From the NCBI RefSeq assembly GCF_000219625.1, contig NC_018201.1, positions 142,179 through 206,178 of the forward strand: a DNA stretch of 64,000 nucleotides, in the 5' to 3' direction. Numbering within the stretch: position 1 is the stretch's first letter; each line of letters starts with the position of its first letter. The notes below the pieces were generated by a model. That model saw nothing but the letters and a program-made list of their open reading frames with translations. It made no database searches and was not told the DNA's origin. Position numbers and translations under genes: made by a program. Of this stretch, positions 21,752 through 32,855 are shown piece after piece. The stretch is from Zymoseptoria tritici IPO323. Its lineage: Eukaryota > Ascomycota > Dothideomycetes > Mycosphaerellales > Mycosphaerellaceae.

Positions 21752-22265
21752 TGTGAAAAAGTGGAAGAAATAGCCAAGGGGGTAAAAGAGGTAGAAAGTG
21801 TTCAATTGCTTGCTATCGATTCTACGGACGTTTCTAACCCTTATATGCCCTTTACTAGCTATCTAGAAGCTTCTGTATACGCGTATACGTCGATTAGACG
21901 CGTAATCTATGGCGTAGGACGCGTAATCGATGACGTAGGACGCGTAATCGATGACGTAATCGTCGAAACCAGTAGACAGATAAAGAAACAATTCGAAGAA
22001 GAAGAGTTTCTAGAATTTTCGACCAACGCCGGTACGATTTTGAGCTAGTCCCGATTGGGACGAGCTAGACATGAGCTAGTCCCAATCGGGTAACCGCTAG
22101 TCCGAATCGGGTAAGGTGCGTCTGGAATCTTCGACCAACGCCGGTACGATTCCGCGCTAGTCCTAATCGGGTAAAAGATCGTCGACCAACGCCGGTTCAG
22201 AAATCCACTAGTCCGAAAACGGCACCAACGCCCAACGCCTTCCGGAATTCAGCTTATTTTCAACA
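21752..22265 (-). repeat. Copia 3' LTR (left in window)
   Basis: 514 bp, reading TGTGAAAAAGTGG...TTTTCAACA on the plus strand. It contains a tandem of GTAGGACGCGTAATCGATGA-type units (about 21905-21960) and several CTAGTCC-AATCGGG motifs. It differs from the right LTR at ACGTCG versus ACATCG and at ACCAGT versus ACTAGT only. Confidence 0.96.
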
Positions 22266-22274
22266 CTCCCCCCT
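22266..22274 (-). other. Polypurine tract of the Copia element
   Basis: AGGGGGGAG on the minus strand directly abuts the 3' LTR, the expected place for plus-strand priming. Confidence 0.85.
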
Positions 22275-22499
22275 AAGCTAATTCCGGCGTTCTTATATAA
22301 TACTACTATTATATATATAGAGCAATATATATATATATATAAGTCTTGTCTATATATAAATAGTAGTTGTTTTAAGAACGCTGCTCTTTAGGATAAATTG
22401 CTTAGAGGTGTAGGTGTCTAGGCTGTCCGAAATAGGAATCGCTGTTTCGAGCTTCTATCTAATCCCTCTTTCTAAATACAATGCACTCGTATATAGACT

Positions 22500-25400
22500 T
22501 TATAATAGCATATCTATTAGGCGCTTAAACGCAGGGCTATCTAGTGCCTTTGTAAAACAGTCGGCTAGCTGTTCCTTAGTAGGAATCCATTCTAGATTAA
22601 TAAGCCCTTCGCTAACGCATTCGCGTACAAAGTGATATTGTATATCGATATGCTTAGTCCTAGAGTGGTGTTCAGGGTTATGCGCTAGGTCTATTGCTGC
22701 CCTACTATCGCTATAGATAGTATTGCTTCCGATATTAATATTAATGCACTTATAGATATCTTTTAAGAAGATAGCTTCTTTAAAAGCTTCTTTTAGTGCC
22801 ATATACTCGGATTCGCAGCTAGACAGGGCTACGCTCTTTTGGGACGTGCTACGCCAGCTTATAGGCGCCTTAGGACCTAATAGAAATATATATCCTGTTG
22901 TAGATCGACGCGTAATACTGTCTCCCCCCTAATCTGCATCCGAATAACCCCTTAGTAAGGGTGCGGATTGACAGTTATAGATTAGCGTCTTATCTACTGT
23001 ATAGTTTAGGTATTTCCAGATCCTATTAAGGGCCTTAAAGTGCGTTGCGTCTGGATTAGACATAAACTTAGCACATTGTCCTATAGCGTAGGATATATCG
23101 GGTCTTGTCTTTGTAGATAGATATATTAACGCGCCTACTTCGCGTTGATACTCTTTAATAGAGTCGCTAGACGCTTGTTCCCGGTTTTTCTCTAATTTTA
23201 CACCTACTTCTATAGGTGTAGATACCGGGTTTAGTCCTTTTTTGTTATATTTCCCTTGTATCTTATTAAGATAACCGGTTTGCGATAGCGTAATACGCTT
23301 ATTAGGTCTATCTCTTATAATTTCGAGACCTAAATAGAATCTAGCGTCGCCTAGATCGCTTATTTCTACGGTTTTCGAGAGATTAGCCTTTAGTTCTTCT
23401 ACTAAGGCTTTATTAGGACTAAAGATTAATATGTCGTCGACATGACATGTTAGAATAACGCCTGTCTTAGCGTTCTTAAACGCTGCCTCGTCTTTTTCTA
23501 GAGGTATAAATCCGAGGTTATTAAGGATAGATTTAAGGTATAAATACCACTGTCTTGCTGCTTGTTTTAGGCCGTATAAAGCAGTGTTTAGTCGACAAAC
23601 CTTATTAGTACCGTCGCTAAAACCTATCGGCTGTTCTACATAGATCTCTTTATCTATAGGGCTATTAGGAAAAGCGAGTTTAACGTCTATTTGCGCTATT
23701 TCCCAGTCTAAGTAGGCTGCCTTATAGAATAAAGAACGCCAGGTTTCAGGTCGACATGTATTACTAAAGGTCTCGTCGTAATCTATCCCTATCTGTTGTT
23801 TAAACCCCTTAACGACCCACCTCGATTTTCGCTTAATTAGTTCCCCTATAGGGTTTCTCTTTTTCTTATAAACCCAACGACCTTTAAGGGCTACGCGACC
23901 CGGAGGTAGGTCGACTAAGTCCCAAGTATTTAGCTTATTTAGGTCGTTAAGTTCCGATTGCATAGAGTTAAGCCAATCGTTAGCATCTAAGGAACTTATA
24001 GCGTCTTTATAGGTAATAGGGTCGTCTTCCTCTATTATGTTCGAGGCTGCTAAGGCGTTTTCTAGCGCTATTAGCGCTAATTCGTCCTCTAATCCATCGT
24101 CTACTAGTGTTCTTTTACTAGTAGACGCTTCTTGCAGAAGCTGGTTAGAGGGGCTGTCTATAGGATCTATAGACTGTTCTATAGTCTTCTCGGCAGAATT
24201 TGACGAAGTTTGGTGTATATTTTGATTTTGGCCCAAATGTCTAACCCTATCCAAATCCGGACTAGTGCGTCTAGCCCCGTCCAAATCGGGCAATGGGCTA
24301 ACCGGATTGGGAATTTCCGAAATTTCAACACCAAATTTGTCTGTTTCTTCTCGCGTTTTTTCGTCTTTTAGAAAGGTACCTTCTAATATAGTTACGTCTC
24401 TAGCCTAAACAGTTTTTCTAGTGTTTAGGTCTAGGAGCTTATATTGGTTTTGGCCGTAACCTAGAAGTATAGCTTTATGTCCGCGATCTTCAAGCTTTTT
24501 AAGCTTATAATGCCGATAGTATGCTATAGAACCAAAGATTCTAAGGTTACTTAGATCGGGTTTTTCGCCGTATCTAAGTTCGTAAGGGGTTTTAAAGCCT
24601 AGCGCCGAGTGCGGGGTGCGGTTATAGATATATACCGCTGCTTCTAAGGCTTCACCCCAAAAGTATCTAGGTAGACTAGCCTCGATTAACATAGCCCTTA
24701 CTTTATTAAGTAACGTCCTATTAGGTCTTTCTATTAGCCCATTCTGTTCAGGGCAATAGGGCGATGATTTCTCGTGCTTTACGCCGCTTTCCCTAAATAG
24801 ATCTTCGACCTTATTAGAGATAAGCTCTTTAGCATTGTCGCTCTTAAAGACCTTTAATAAAGGGCGTTTTTGGGCATTACTACGGCTGTTTTCAGAACGA
24901 GTCTTATAGGATTTTATAGACGTAAAAGCTTCAGACTTATTAGACATTAATTCTGCCTCTAGATACCTAGTAAAGCTATCGATAAAACTAATAAAATACC
25001 GATATCCCCGAGCTGTTTTAGGCTCGATAGGGCCGCATATGTCGCAGCTTACTTTATCTAGGAAGGCGTTAGCTTTTACGCTTGTCTTATGGTTTATTTT
25101 GCGGGTTTGGTTTGCTTTAGTACATACCTCGCAATTAAGACTATTATAGCTCCTAATGCCTAACCCTTTAGAGGAACCCTTTATAGGTTCCTTAGAGGGG
25201 TCTTTAGACCCCTTAGGGGAACCCTGTTCCCTAATAACTAAAGAACCCAAATCCGGAACGCCAAACGCCTTATCCTTTAGTTCTTTAAGGGTATTTAGGC
25301 TAGGATGCCCTAGTCTTTTATGCCATAAATCGACAGTATCCTTAGGACTAGTGTCCGTAGTTAAGAGGCTAGTTACCTCTTTATTACTATTGCGGGGGGC

Positions 25401-26885
25401 AATAGAGAGATATAGCCTATAAAGGTTCTTTTCTTTAACTGCCTTAGTTAGCAGTTTACCTTCTCGGCTATATATCTCTATAACGCCGTCCCCGAACCGG
25501 CCATAGCACCCACGATCCTCTAACTGCCCTAAGGAAATTAAATTAAGATTAAATTCCGGGGCAAATAGGCAGTTTTTAAAGAGTACTGATTTATTAGTGT
25601 CTATAAATCGGCTCTCTACGCTGCCGAGGCCGTATGATGTTATTTTACCGGCGTTTCCCCACCCAATAGTGGTGCACTTATTAGTATAAGATTTGAAAAA
25701 ATCTCGATTACTAATAATGTGCCTTGTAGCAGCACTATCTAGGTAAAATTTCGCGTTTTCGAGTTTCTGCCCTGTTCCTAATTTGGAAGTGTCTAGACCG
25801 ACTAGTCCTAATTCGGTAGAGACTAGTGCAGGTTGGGTATAGTCCAGACTTTTGGCAGACTCGAAATTTCGCGCTTTACCCGATTGGGAAGTGTCTAGAC
25901 GCACTATTCCGTTTTGGGAAACCTCTAGACAGTCGCGTTTTTCGATTTCTTCTTCAAATCTCGCAATAAGGACCTCGCATTCGCTATTATCTCGATCGAG
26001 ATCTAGATCGTTATCGTTGTATTGCGTAATAAGCGCGTTTTGGTTAGATTCGTCGTTTTGGCTAGTTTTATCATTGTTTTTGTCGTTTTTGTCGGATTTT
26101 GGTTTTCTAGCCTTCCACCAAGATGGCGCTTTATGCGGGTATAGATAATAGCAGTTGTTGTCGTTGTGCGTGTCCTTATCGCAGTGTTTACAGTATTTCT
26201 TTACGTCTTTTGAACTTTGTAGACGTTTAGAAGAATTACTATTTTTTGAAGATTTTCGATAATTCGCGATATAAAGAGCTGTTTCCTTCTCTTTGTCTCG
26301 GTTATCTATACGTCGAGACTCGTCTAAAAGGTTCGAGAATAACCCTTCTAAATCGTAGGTTATTTCTTCGTCCTTTTTAGCACGAAAGCCTTGTGTTATA
26401 GTAGTAACAAAGCTGTCGTATTCTGGCGTTAGGTTATTAAGTAATAATGCGATAATAACCTGTACAGGTATATTTATGCCCTTTGCCTTTAATTGATCGT
26501 AAAGGCGGCGCATATTATTTAGATATACCTCTATTTCGCTAGCGCCTTCTAGGCTTGTTTGAAATAGTTCTTTACATAGAATAAAAGAACTATTAAAGCC
26601 CTTAGGGGCATATAGCTCCTTAAGGTTTTCCCAAGCCTTTTTAGGCTCTTTTACGCCTTGTATCTGTAATAGAGGCCCGTCTTCGCAGGCTAAACGAATG
26701 CTAGCTAACGCTTTCTTCTTTTGAACGTCTGTAGCATCGTTGCCCTCTATTACAGCTAGACAGTCTTTTTCTATAAGATAGGACTCCATTCTTAGAGCCC
26801 AAATCCCGTAGTTAGACTGTCCTTTAAGGCGCGCAAAAGAGAAGGTTTTGTCGCTAGAAGTAAGCGACATGTCTAGCTCTTCCAA
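22500..26885 (-). pseudogene. Copia gag-pol polyprotein with two in-frame stops
   Basis: A single 1462-codon frame has no frameshift. Gag occupies about 1-250, with zinc knuckle CKHCDKDTHNDNNC at 232-245 (CX2CX4HX4C). The protease site reads LDSAAT near 382-387, where DSG or DTG is usual. Integrase has H522, H527, C585, C588 and the triad D615, D683, E719 (D-35-E). The RT has IDVKLAF, YGLKQA and HVDD (usually YVDD). RNase H has SSCESEYMALKEA and ends LADCFTKALDSPAFK. TAG at 24405-24407 (codon 827) fits a former CAG. TAG at 22929-22931 (codon 1319) falls in YSDAD-x-GGD, where Trp is usual, so TGG to TAG. Both are CpA-to-TpA changes on one strand. The Ala and His at the protease and RT sites may also affect activity. 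Confidence 0.95.
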
Positions 26886-27280
26886 ATCGGGTAGGGACTA
26901 GACACTTAAATCTCGAATTCTCGAATTTGTTCTAAGGAGATAGGCACCTTACTACCGCTACTCGCCAGGAACCACCCCAGTAGTTTCGCGGGTTCAAGCC
27001 CTAACCTGCTAGTATACAGCTTGCTAGTAGCTTCCGATTTTAAGGAAGATTCCTCTACTAGTAACCCCTTTATCCCAGATTACTCCGGGAGAGGCGCCGC
27101 AGGGACTGTGAAGGCCACGAGCTCCTTAGTTGTATAGTCGTCGAATTGCTCGAAAATCGGTCGTAGAATCGCTCGAAAATCGGTCGTAGAATCGCTCGAA
27201 AATTGGTCGTAGAATCGCTCGAAAATCGGTCGTAGAATCGCTCGAAAATCGGTCGATAGTAGTAGGGTAGGCTATAAGCT
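26886..27280 (-). other. Copia 5' leader (untranslated)
   Basis: This 395-nt stretch lies between the primer-binding site and the gag ATG. It carries the five-copy 23-bp repeat and no ORF that continues into gag. Confidence 0.7.
27143..27257 (-). repeat. 23-bp tandem repeat in Copia leader, five copies
   Basis: Five consecutive units of the type GAATCGCTCGAAAATCGGTC plus GTA (plus-strand reading) with only single-base variation. The position between primer-binding site and gag is where packaging or dimerisation signals usually lie. Function is inferred only. Confidence 0.9.
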
Positions 27281-27296
27281 AGCCGGGCTCATAACC
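27281..27296 (-). other. Primer-binding site matching the anticodon arm of a Met tRNA
   Basis: Minus-strand GGTTATGAGCCCGGCT abuts the 5' LTR. Its complement AGCCGGGCTCATAACC has the anticodon loop CTCATAA (anticodon CAT) and part of the stem of a methionine tRNA. Copia and Ty5 are known to prime from an internally cleaved initiator-Met tRNA, so a half-tRNA primer is inferred. Confidence 0.75.
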
Positions 27297-27810
27297 TGTG
27301 AAAAAGTGGAAGAAATAGCCAAGGGGGTAAAAGAGGTAGAAAGTGTTCAATTGCTTGCTATCGATTCTACGGACGTTTCTAACCCTTATATGCCCTTTAC
27401 TAGCTATCTAGAAGCTTCTGTATACGCGTATACATCGATTAGACGCGTAATCTATGGCGTAGGACGCGTAATCGATGACGTAGGACGCGTAATCGATGAC
27501 GTAATCGTCGAAACTAGTAGACAGATAAAGAAACAATTCGAAGAAGAAGAGTTTCTAGAATTTTCGACCAACGCCGGTACGATTTTGAGCTAGTCCCGAT
27601 TGGGACGAGCTAGACATGAGCTAGTCCCAATCGGGTAACCGCTAGTCCGAATCGGGTAAGGTGCGTCTGGAATCTTCGACCAACGCCGGTACGATTCCGC
27701 GCTAGTCCTAATCGGGTAAAAGATCGTCGACCAACGCCGGTTCAGAAATCCACTAGTCCGAAAACGGCACCAACGCCCAACGCCTTCCGGAATTCAGCTT
27801 ATTTTCAACA
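27297..27810 (-). repeat. Copia 5' LTR (right in window)
   Basis: 514 bp with TG...CA ends, the same length as the left LTR and differing at two positions (about 0.4%). Confidence 0.96.
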
Positions 27811-28298
27811 ACTTCCATAAACCTGGAGGATGTTTGGTGTAGTGGACGAGGCGGGAACTGTTGTGAAAGCGGCCTCGTCTACTCGATGGGTCTGTTTCTG
27901 GGGCTGGGATGTGTCCATTGGATCGTCTCGGTTAAGTAGGTCATGGGTAAATAAAGTACCGGTAACGAGCGGATGACCTATGCATAGTATGTTACATGGC
28001 GAACAGTGGCGTGTATGGCCAGGAGAAGGAGAGGTACTTAATGGAGAGGTGCGCAACGGTAGGGTCGATTCGTTGGCTTAGTGGGACTTGGTGGGAGATG
28101 ATGCTGCAGCTCTTGGCTTGGACATTTGGTCTTGCTTGACTCTGGCGAATTGACGAGTGGACGACTTTGAAGTGTTCTAACTCTGAGGCTCTTTGTGAGG
28201 ACCGCCGGATGCTTTCGACTAAGGTTCCACCGGAAAGACCAATCGACTTTCTCTTCCACTAGACTAATGATATGAGGATTTCTTGCGGTTGTTCCCAT
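27805..28298 (-). pseudogene. Host-type ORF clipped at its 3' end by the Copia insertion
   Basis: A minus-strand frame (down from about 28085) reads DDPMDTSQPQKQTHRVDEAA and PNILQVYGS, then enters the LTR and stops after one more residue. Joining the flanks without the transposon and one ACTTC copy gives the same frame ending one residue later at TAA. A second open minus frame (28298-28038) lies just upstream. No domain is recognised, and the ORF could be an unrelated short frame. Confidence 0.35.
27811..27815 (+). repeat. Target-site duplication, right copy (ACTTC)
   Basis: Identical to 21747-21751. Confidence 0.95.
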
Positions 28299-29613
28299 CC
28301 TGACCGGCCTCCCCCTTCACCCTTCGACGTACGAGCGTCGCAGCCGAGAGCTGGACCCTGCCGCGCTGGTGCTCGGACGATGGCTGCTTAGATCGTCCCG
28401 TCCGGATTGCCTGGGAATGGCGTACGGGAGACATCGTCGTCCGCTACATCAGCCTTGTCCATGAGCTTCTGCACATTGCGACCCGAAGACATTAGCGGTC
28501 TCGCCGTGCTCTTGTAGTTGCGAGTGACCCTCCCGGTCCTCGTGAGCATGTTAGCTAATCACAGGCTGGATCGATGCTTCCAGCTAGCTTCTGAAAAATC
28601 TGCGCATGTTCCGATTGGCAGGAGAGGCGCCTCATACGTCGTAATACACAGCTCGTTCATCGTGTCGAGGACTGGCGAGGCGCAATGTCAGTGCGGGAAT
28701 TTTTGCTGTGCCGTAAAACATTGTAGGCAGACCTCCTCTAGTAGGCGAGTATTGACTGACGGTGTGGTCTCTTCACAATCCGCGGGCGAACCAGGTCGTC
28801 GCAGTAACTAGCATAGTCGAGCGTTAGCCTTCGGAGAGCAGTTAGAGCATTAACACACCAAGTTCAAGCTGTGAGTATGTCGGAGAGCAAACTTCTGCTT
28901 TTCCATGTAGCAAGCAAGTATTGGGCCCTGCTGGCGAGAGAACCAGCAATCTCGGTAATGCGAGTCTGCCGCAGCGTCGGGGCGATGTCGGTGCTTGCAG
29001 CGAGTACCGATTCGAGCGAGTGGAGAGATCGCAGCGGAAGATGACGACATCCTTGCCTTAATTAACATCGCCGCGGCTGTCACTGAATCCTGCTTCATAG
29101 CAGTGAAGCTCACGATGAGACCCTTCAAGTTGCCAGGGAGCATCAGGCTGTCAAAGGCACAGTCGCCGAAGGCCATTTCCGGCACAGCATTGGAAGAAAG
29201 CATCGATTGCGCATTTCGAAGCCGAAGAGCGTCTTCTATTTGTCGACGAAGACTGCAGTCCAATGTCCCAATAACCTAGGTACTTTTCGGCCAGGGAGGT
29301 TCTCCGAAGCCACACCTGCTTCGGTCATATGTCGAGATATGACGACTAAAGCATACATCTATGGTGAAAACCCCCAAGACCGCTCGGGAAAGTCAAAGAC
29401 GTGCTGCATAAATGTTAGTCGCCGCGCGGAGGACGGCAGCATGCGGACCAGGTATGGATTTCGTGAAACAGTGAGAGGAGGAGGACGATGCTAATGGTAA
29501 GAACCATGGCATCTTGTTGGGTGTGGACTGTGGCTCTTTGTCTTCCGGTGTATCATTTCGATTCTGCCCGCACTGCTTGCTTCCTCGCGCTATCGTCCGT
29601 CTTCCTCCTCTCA
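28299..29613. other. Weak coding stretch, strand unresolved
   Basis: The best frame is minus 29263-28850 (137 codons, with AVPEMAFGDCAFDSLMLPGN), but a plus frame overlaps it. No splice pattern or domain is clear, so no gene is called. Confidence 0.3.
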
Positions 29614-30218
29614 CTAGTTGAGATATCCCGTATCCGGCACCGGACATTCGACCAAATCTCCCGAATCATCTGTGCAAGCTCCATAGTTCCCGCTGTCCTC
29701 CTCTTCGATGGTAGTCGACGGTGAGGACGCATACTCGGTTCGTTTGACGACGATGGTCTTAATGACCCCGCGCTCCGTGACGAGGGATATCGTGGTGACC
29801 TCGACTTTGTGGAAGGACTTGCTGGTGAGACGAGAATACGTCGCGACGACGAGGATGGCGAAGAGGACGATGGTGAGGGCGACGACGAAGCAGGTTACTG
29901 GATTCTTCCCGTCAGTGTTTGCTTGCTGTGATGAACGGATACAACCTAAGAACGTACACTCCAACCTTGTCAATGCTTGAAAAGCGCCCGTAACATCCGC
30001 TCGAAGTGCCCGCCACCGACCGCGTAGTCCAGGTCGTGAGTGCTGGTGCTGCAGAACGAAGCGGTGCCTCTCGTGGTGGTGACCATCGTGTACTGGTATT
30101 GTCGCAGGAAAGAGTAGTTGATTGCAGACGAGGGCATGCGCCATCGAGGCAAAACGTTCAACCGCCGGAGCGGATTCCGACTTTCTGGTTTGCCCCGCCT
30201 CTCGTCACGCAAGACCAC
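29614..30218 (-). CDS. Putative single-pass membrane protein (two-exon or broken)
   Basis: The C-terminal exon (about 29930-29614) has a strong membrane helix (CFVVALTIVLFAILVVATYS) followed by a soluble tail TTISLVTERGVIKTIVVKRT and an acidic, Cys-containing end. Upstream, a different frame (30218-29970) reads INYSFLRQYQYTMVTTTRGT and HFERMLRALFKH before a TGA. An intron near 29930-29975, or a frameshift, must join them; the donor is not clear. No family is recognised. Confidence 0.45.
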
Positions 30219-31100
30219 TCCGTCCTCGGCGAGACGAGGCGGGCGTACGTTAGACGCACCTCACTTTTACAATTGGTGAAGGGTAGACGGACAGTCTTTC
30301 CACACCGTGGAGTCTTTCCGCATGCTGGCCCTTAGGAATTGGACAAGCATGCTTTCGAGTGCATAACAACCGAACTGCTACTGCCGCGAGTTCGGTAAGA
30401 TCCAGGTGTGGCTTCGGAAAGATAGAGCAGGCGCACGACGGACATCTCTCACTTTCCCCGAAGCTCAAAGGAAGTGACACGCGGACCTACTTACCCGATG
30501 CTACACTGTGCCGACGATTTCGACCACCGTTGTGTTTTTCACGAGGACGCTGCAAGCGCAAGTCCGTCCGGGCTGTGCCCGAAATTATGTACGTGCATGG
30601 GACTGGTCCACTCACAGCAGGGCAGACATGATCACGTTAATCAAATTTTGACAGGCGATTGAATGCAAGTCCAGCGCGCCTACCAGCCAGCACGCACCTT
30701 ACCTCGACACGAACACAACACGACTCGCACAGTGCACACGCCATTGTCAGTCTTCTGCCGGGCGGATCCGACATCTTCATCACAACGACACCACACGACT
30801 CATCTCGCAGCGACAACATCAACCACCTTGCACACTGCAGCACCGCTCCACTGTCGCAATCACGCCGCCCACAGTCGAATTACCGTCTCCGCGAGCTCCG
30901 CCGGAGGTCAACGAATCCGGCAGAATCATCGACATCACCGACCCTCCGAGCGACGTTTCTCAGACCGGTGTGCAAGGCTACAGGCGTTCAGGAGTCATCA
31001 GCGAGCAACTTGAACACGAGGAACAATAGCATCATCAGATCCATCAGATCTATCATCAGAGCAGCGACAGATATCACAGCATCTACATACACGACTATCA
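30219..31100. other. Stretch without a supported gene, before the first Gypsy remnant
   Basis: Overlapping short frames only. The right part (from about 30660) is Thr/Ser-rich in every plus frame and may be the decayed leader or N-terminus of the Gypsy Gag that follows. No LTR was found. Confidence 0.35.
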
Positions 31101-31368
31101 TCGAACCTTCAGCATTGCCTACCTTGTCTTCTACACGACAGAGCGTCAGTGCCTCATCATTGCACAGCAAAACGATCACACCATCAACGCCAAACGGCAC
31201 TGAACATTGACTACAGAGCCTATGCCAGAACAATAAGTCGATACGACTCATTTGTACCAGCGTACAGAGAGGGACAGAATCATCAGCTATACGCACCTCA
31301 TTCGCGTCAGAACAATAACCAGCTCACAACAAAACTGAACCAGCACAAACTCCAACACGAGACGACGC

Positions 31369-32664
31369 ATGTCCAGACGAACGCTACTGAACACCGACCG
31401 CCCATCACAATACGACATCTACTACGGTCTCCAACACAGCGATACCGAAGGTCCTTACCGCATCAATTCACAAGTGCCTGTTCATACACACGAAGAAGGA
31501 GGGCTTCCATGCACGTGTAGAGCTTGGCTAGGAAGAACAGGAGGATACAGTAGATACACAACAGCAGGACAATACAGCGGTTCACGCATACCAAGGAGCA
31601 CATCCAGAACAACGACCGAACCGAAGCCTCGTGAGGCGTGGCCAGGAGCCAACATATCAATGCCAGAAGACGACACGCTTGACTTCTCATCAGGATCATA
31701 CCTGCAGTCATCGAATATCCGACCATCAAACAAAGAAATACACACAACTAAGCCCTCTCAAACGAGAAAGCAGGAGCAAGAGAAAGGGCAAGAGCCTGAG
31801 CAGAGCTCAACATCCTCACAAGAGTCACAAGAGAGCCCTCTCACACGCAGAGTCACGCAGACAATATACACTCCGGACACTACTGAAATCATGGCTCGCA
31901 CTGGACGAGCAGACCTCAGCAAGCTGGATGACTTCAAGGGCACACCAGATGAGGATGCACGCCGCTGGATGGCCAAATTCGATCGTCTTCAGAGTGATGC
32001 AGGAGCTTCGCCAGCGAATTGGCTCACAGACTTCGATATGAGCATGGCCAAGGCAGCCGCAGACTGGTCAGATGAGGAGCTCGCAGAATACTGGGGCGGT
32101 GATACACAGGCTGATGTTGATGCTGTCAAAGCAGCGTTCCTTCGAAAGTGGAAGAAGACAGTCAACGCGCTTGACGCTCGCTCTGCGAGTCAGCAGATCA
32201 ACAACCTCATGCAGGGCAACGAGAGCATGGAGGAATACTACGCGCGAGCAACATCATTGCTCCGCAAGGCAAAGGGAGAAGACAGCAGCACGGCGACCGG
32301 ACCAGCAGCAACACTGCTTGGCATGGCAATTGACGGTTTCATCAAGGGCATCAAGGACGATGACCTTAAGATCGCACTGTTGCGTGAAACTCCACCAACA
32401 ACCCTTGCAGCTGCCCTGCAGCGTGCAGAAGCATGCTAAGGGCAAATGGATCAAGAAGCTCGCATCCGCAGAGAACAACAAGCCCTCAAGGACAATGACC
32501 TACTGAAGGAAGCGACGACAGCAATGCTTCAAGGTCAGCCAGTGAGTGCAGAACTGAGAGCGCGAGTCCAGGCTATCACCGGAGTGAAGCCATTAACATC
32601 CAAGAGCGTCAACTACGCCGAAGCCGCACCAGCAATCATTCCTCAACCGCCGTATGCTCCTTAA
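31369..32664 (+). pseudogene. Gypsy gag, capsid part (copy 1)
   Basis: The frame carries the capsid segment DDFKGTPDEDARRWMAKFDR and ends with GQPVSAELRARVQAITGVKP, both shared with copy 2. A TAA at 32437-32439 aligns with a CAG (Gln) codon in copy 2, so it is a mutated Gln codon. The frame closes at 32664 inside a CAG-rich, Gln-rich region, after which the frame shifts. The upstream Ser/Thr/Gln-rich N-terminal region differs from copy 2. Confidence 0.85.
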
Positions 32665-32855
32665 CCGAGATACCACACACCGCCGCCGCAGCAATATCAG
32701 CAGCGACAATATCAGCAGCAGCAATGCCAGGCCCCTCAGCATCAGCAGCAGTCATGGTCAGCTCCGCTAGAGCAGTCATGTAGTAGGAGACTCCAGCAGC
32801 TCCACCGCGTCAGACAACGCCATACCGTCCTCCTCATTCAAACCAGCACCAGCCT

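Larger units (their letters stand above)
21752..27810 (-). mobile_element. Full-length Ty1/Copia LTR retrotransposon, minus strand
   Basis: All structural parts of a Copia element are present. There are two 514-bp LTRs bounded by TG...CA, a 5-bp target duplication, a primer-binding site against the right (5') LTR, a 411-nt leader with a tandem repeat, one gag-pol frame in the order gag, protease, integrase, RT, RNase H (the Copia order), and a polypurine tract against the left (3') LTR. The total is 6059 bp. The LTRs differ at only two positions, both transitions, so insertion was recent. Two in-frame stops disable the polyprotein. Confidence 0.97.

Noticed and set aside
24037..24225. Plus-strand ORFs within the Copia pol region
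   Set aside because: They are antisense shadows of the gag-pol frame.
26940..27030. Possible tRNA-like B box (GGGTTCAAGCCC) in the Copia leader
   Set aside because: No matching A box and no cloverleaf could be formed around it.
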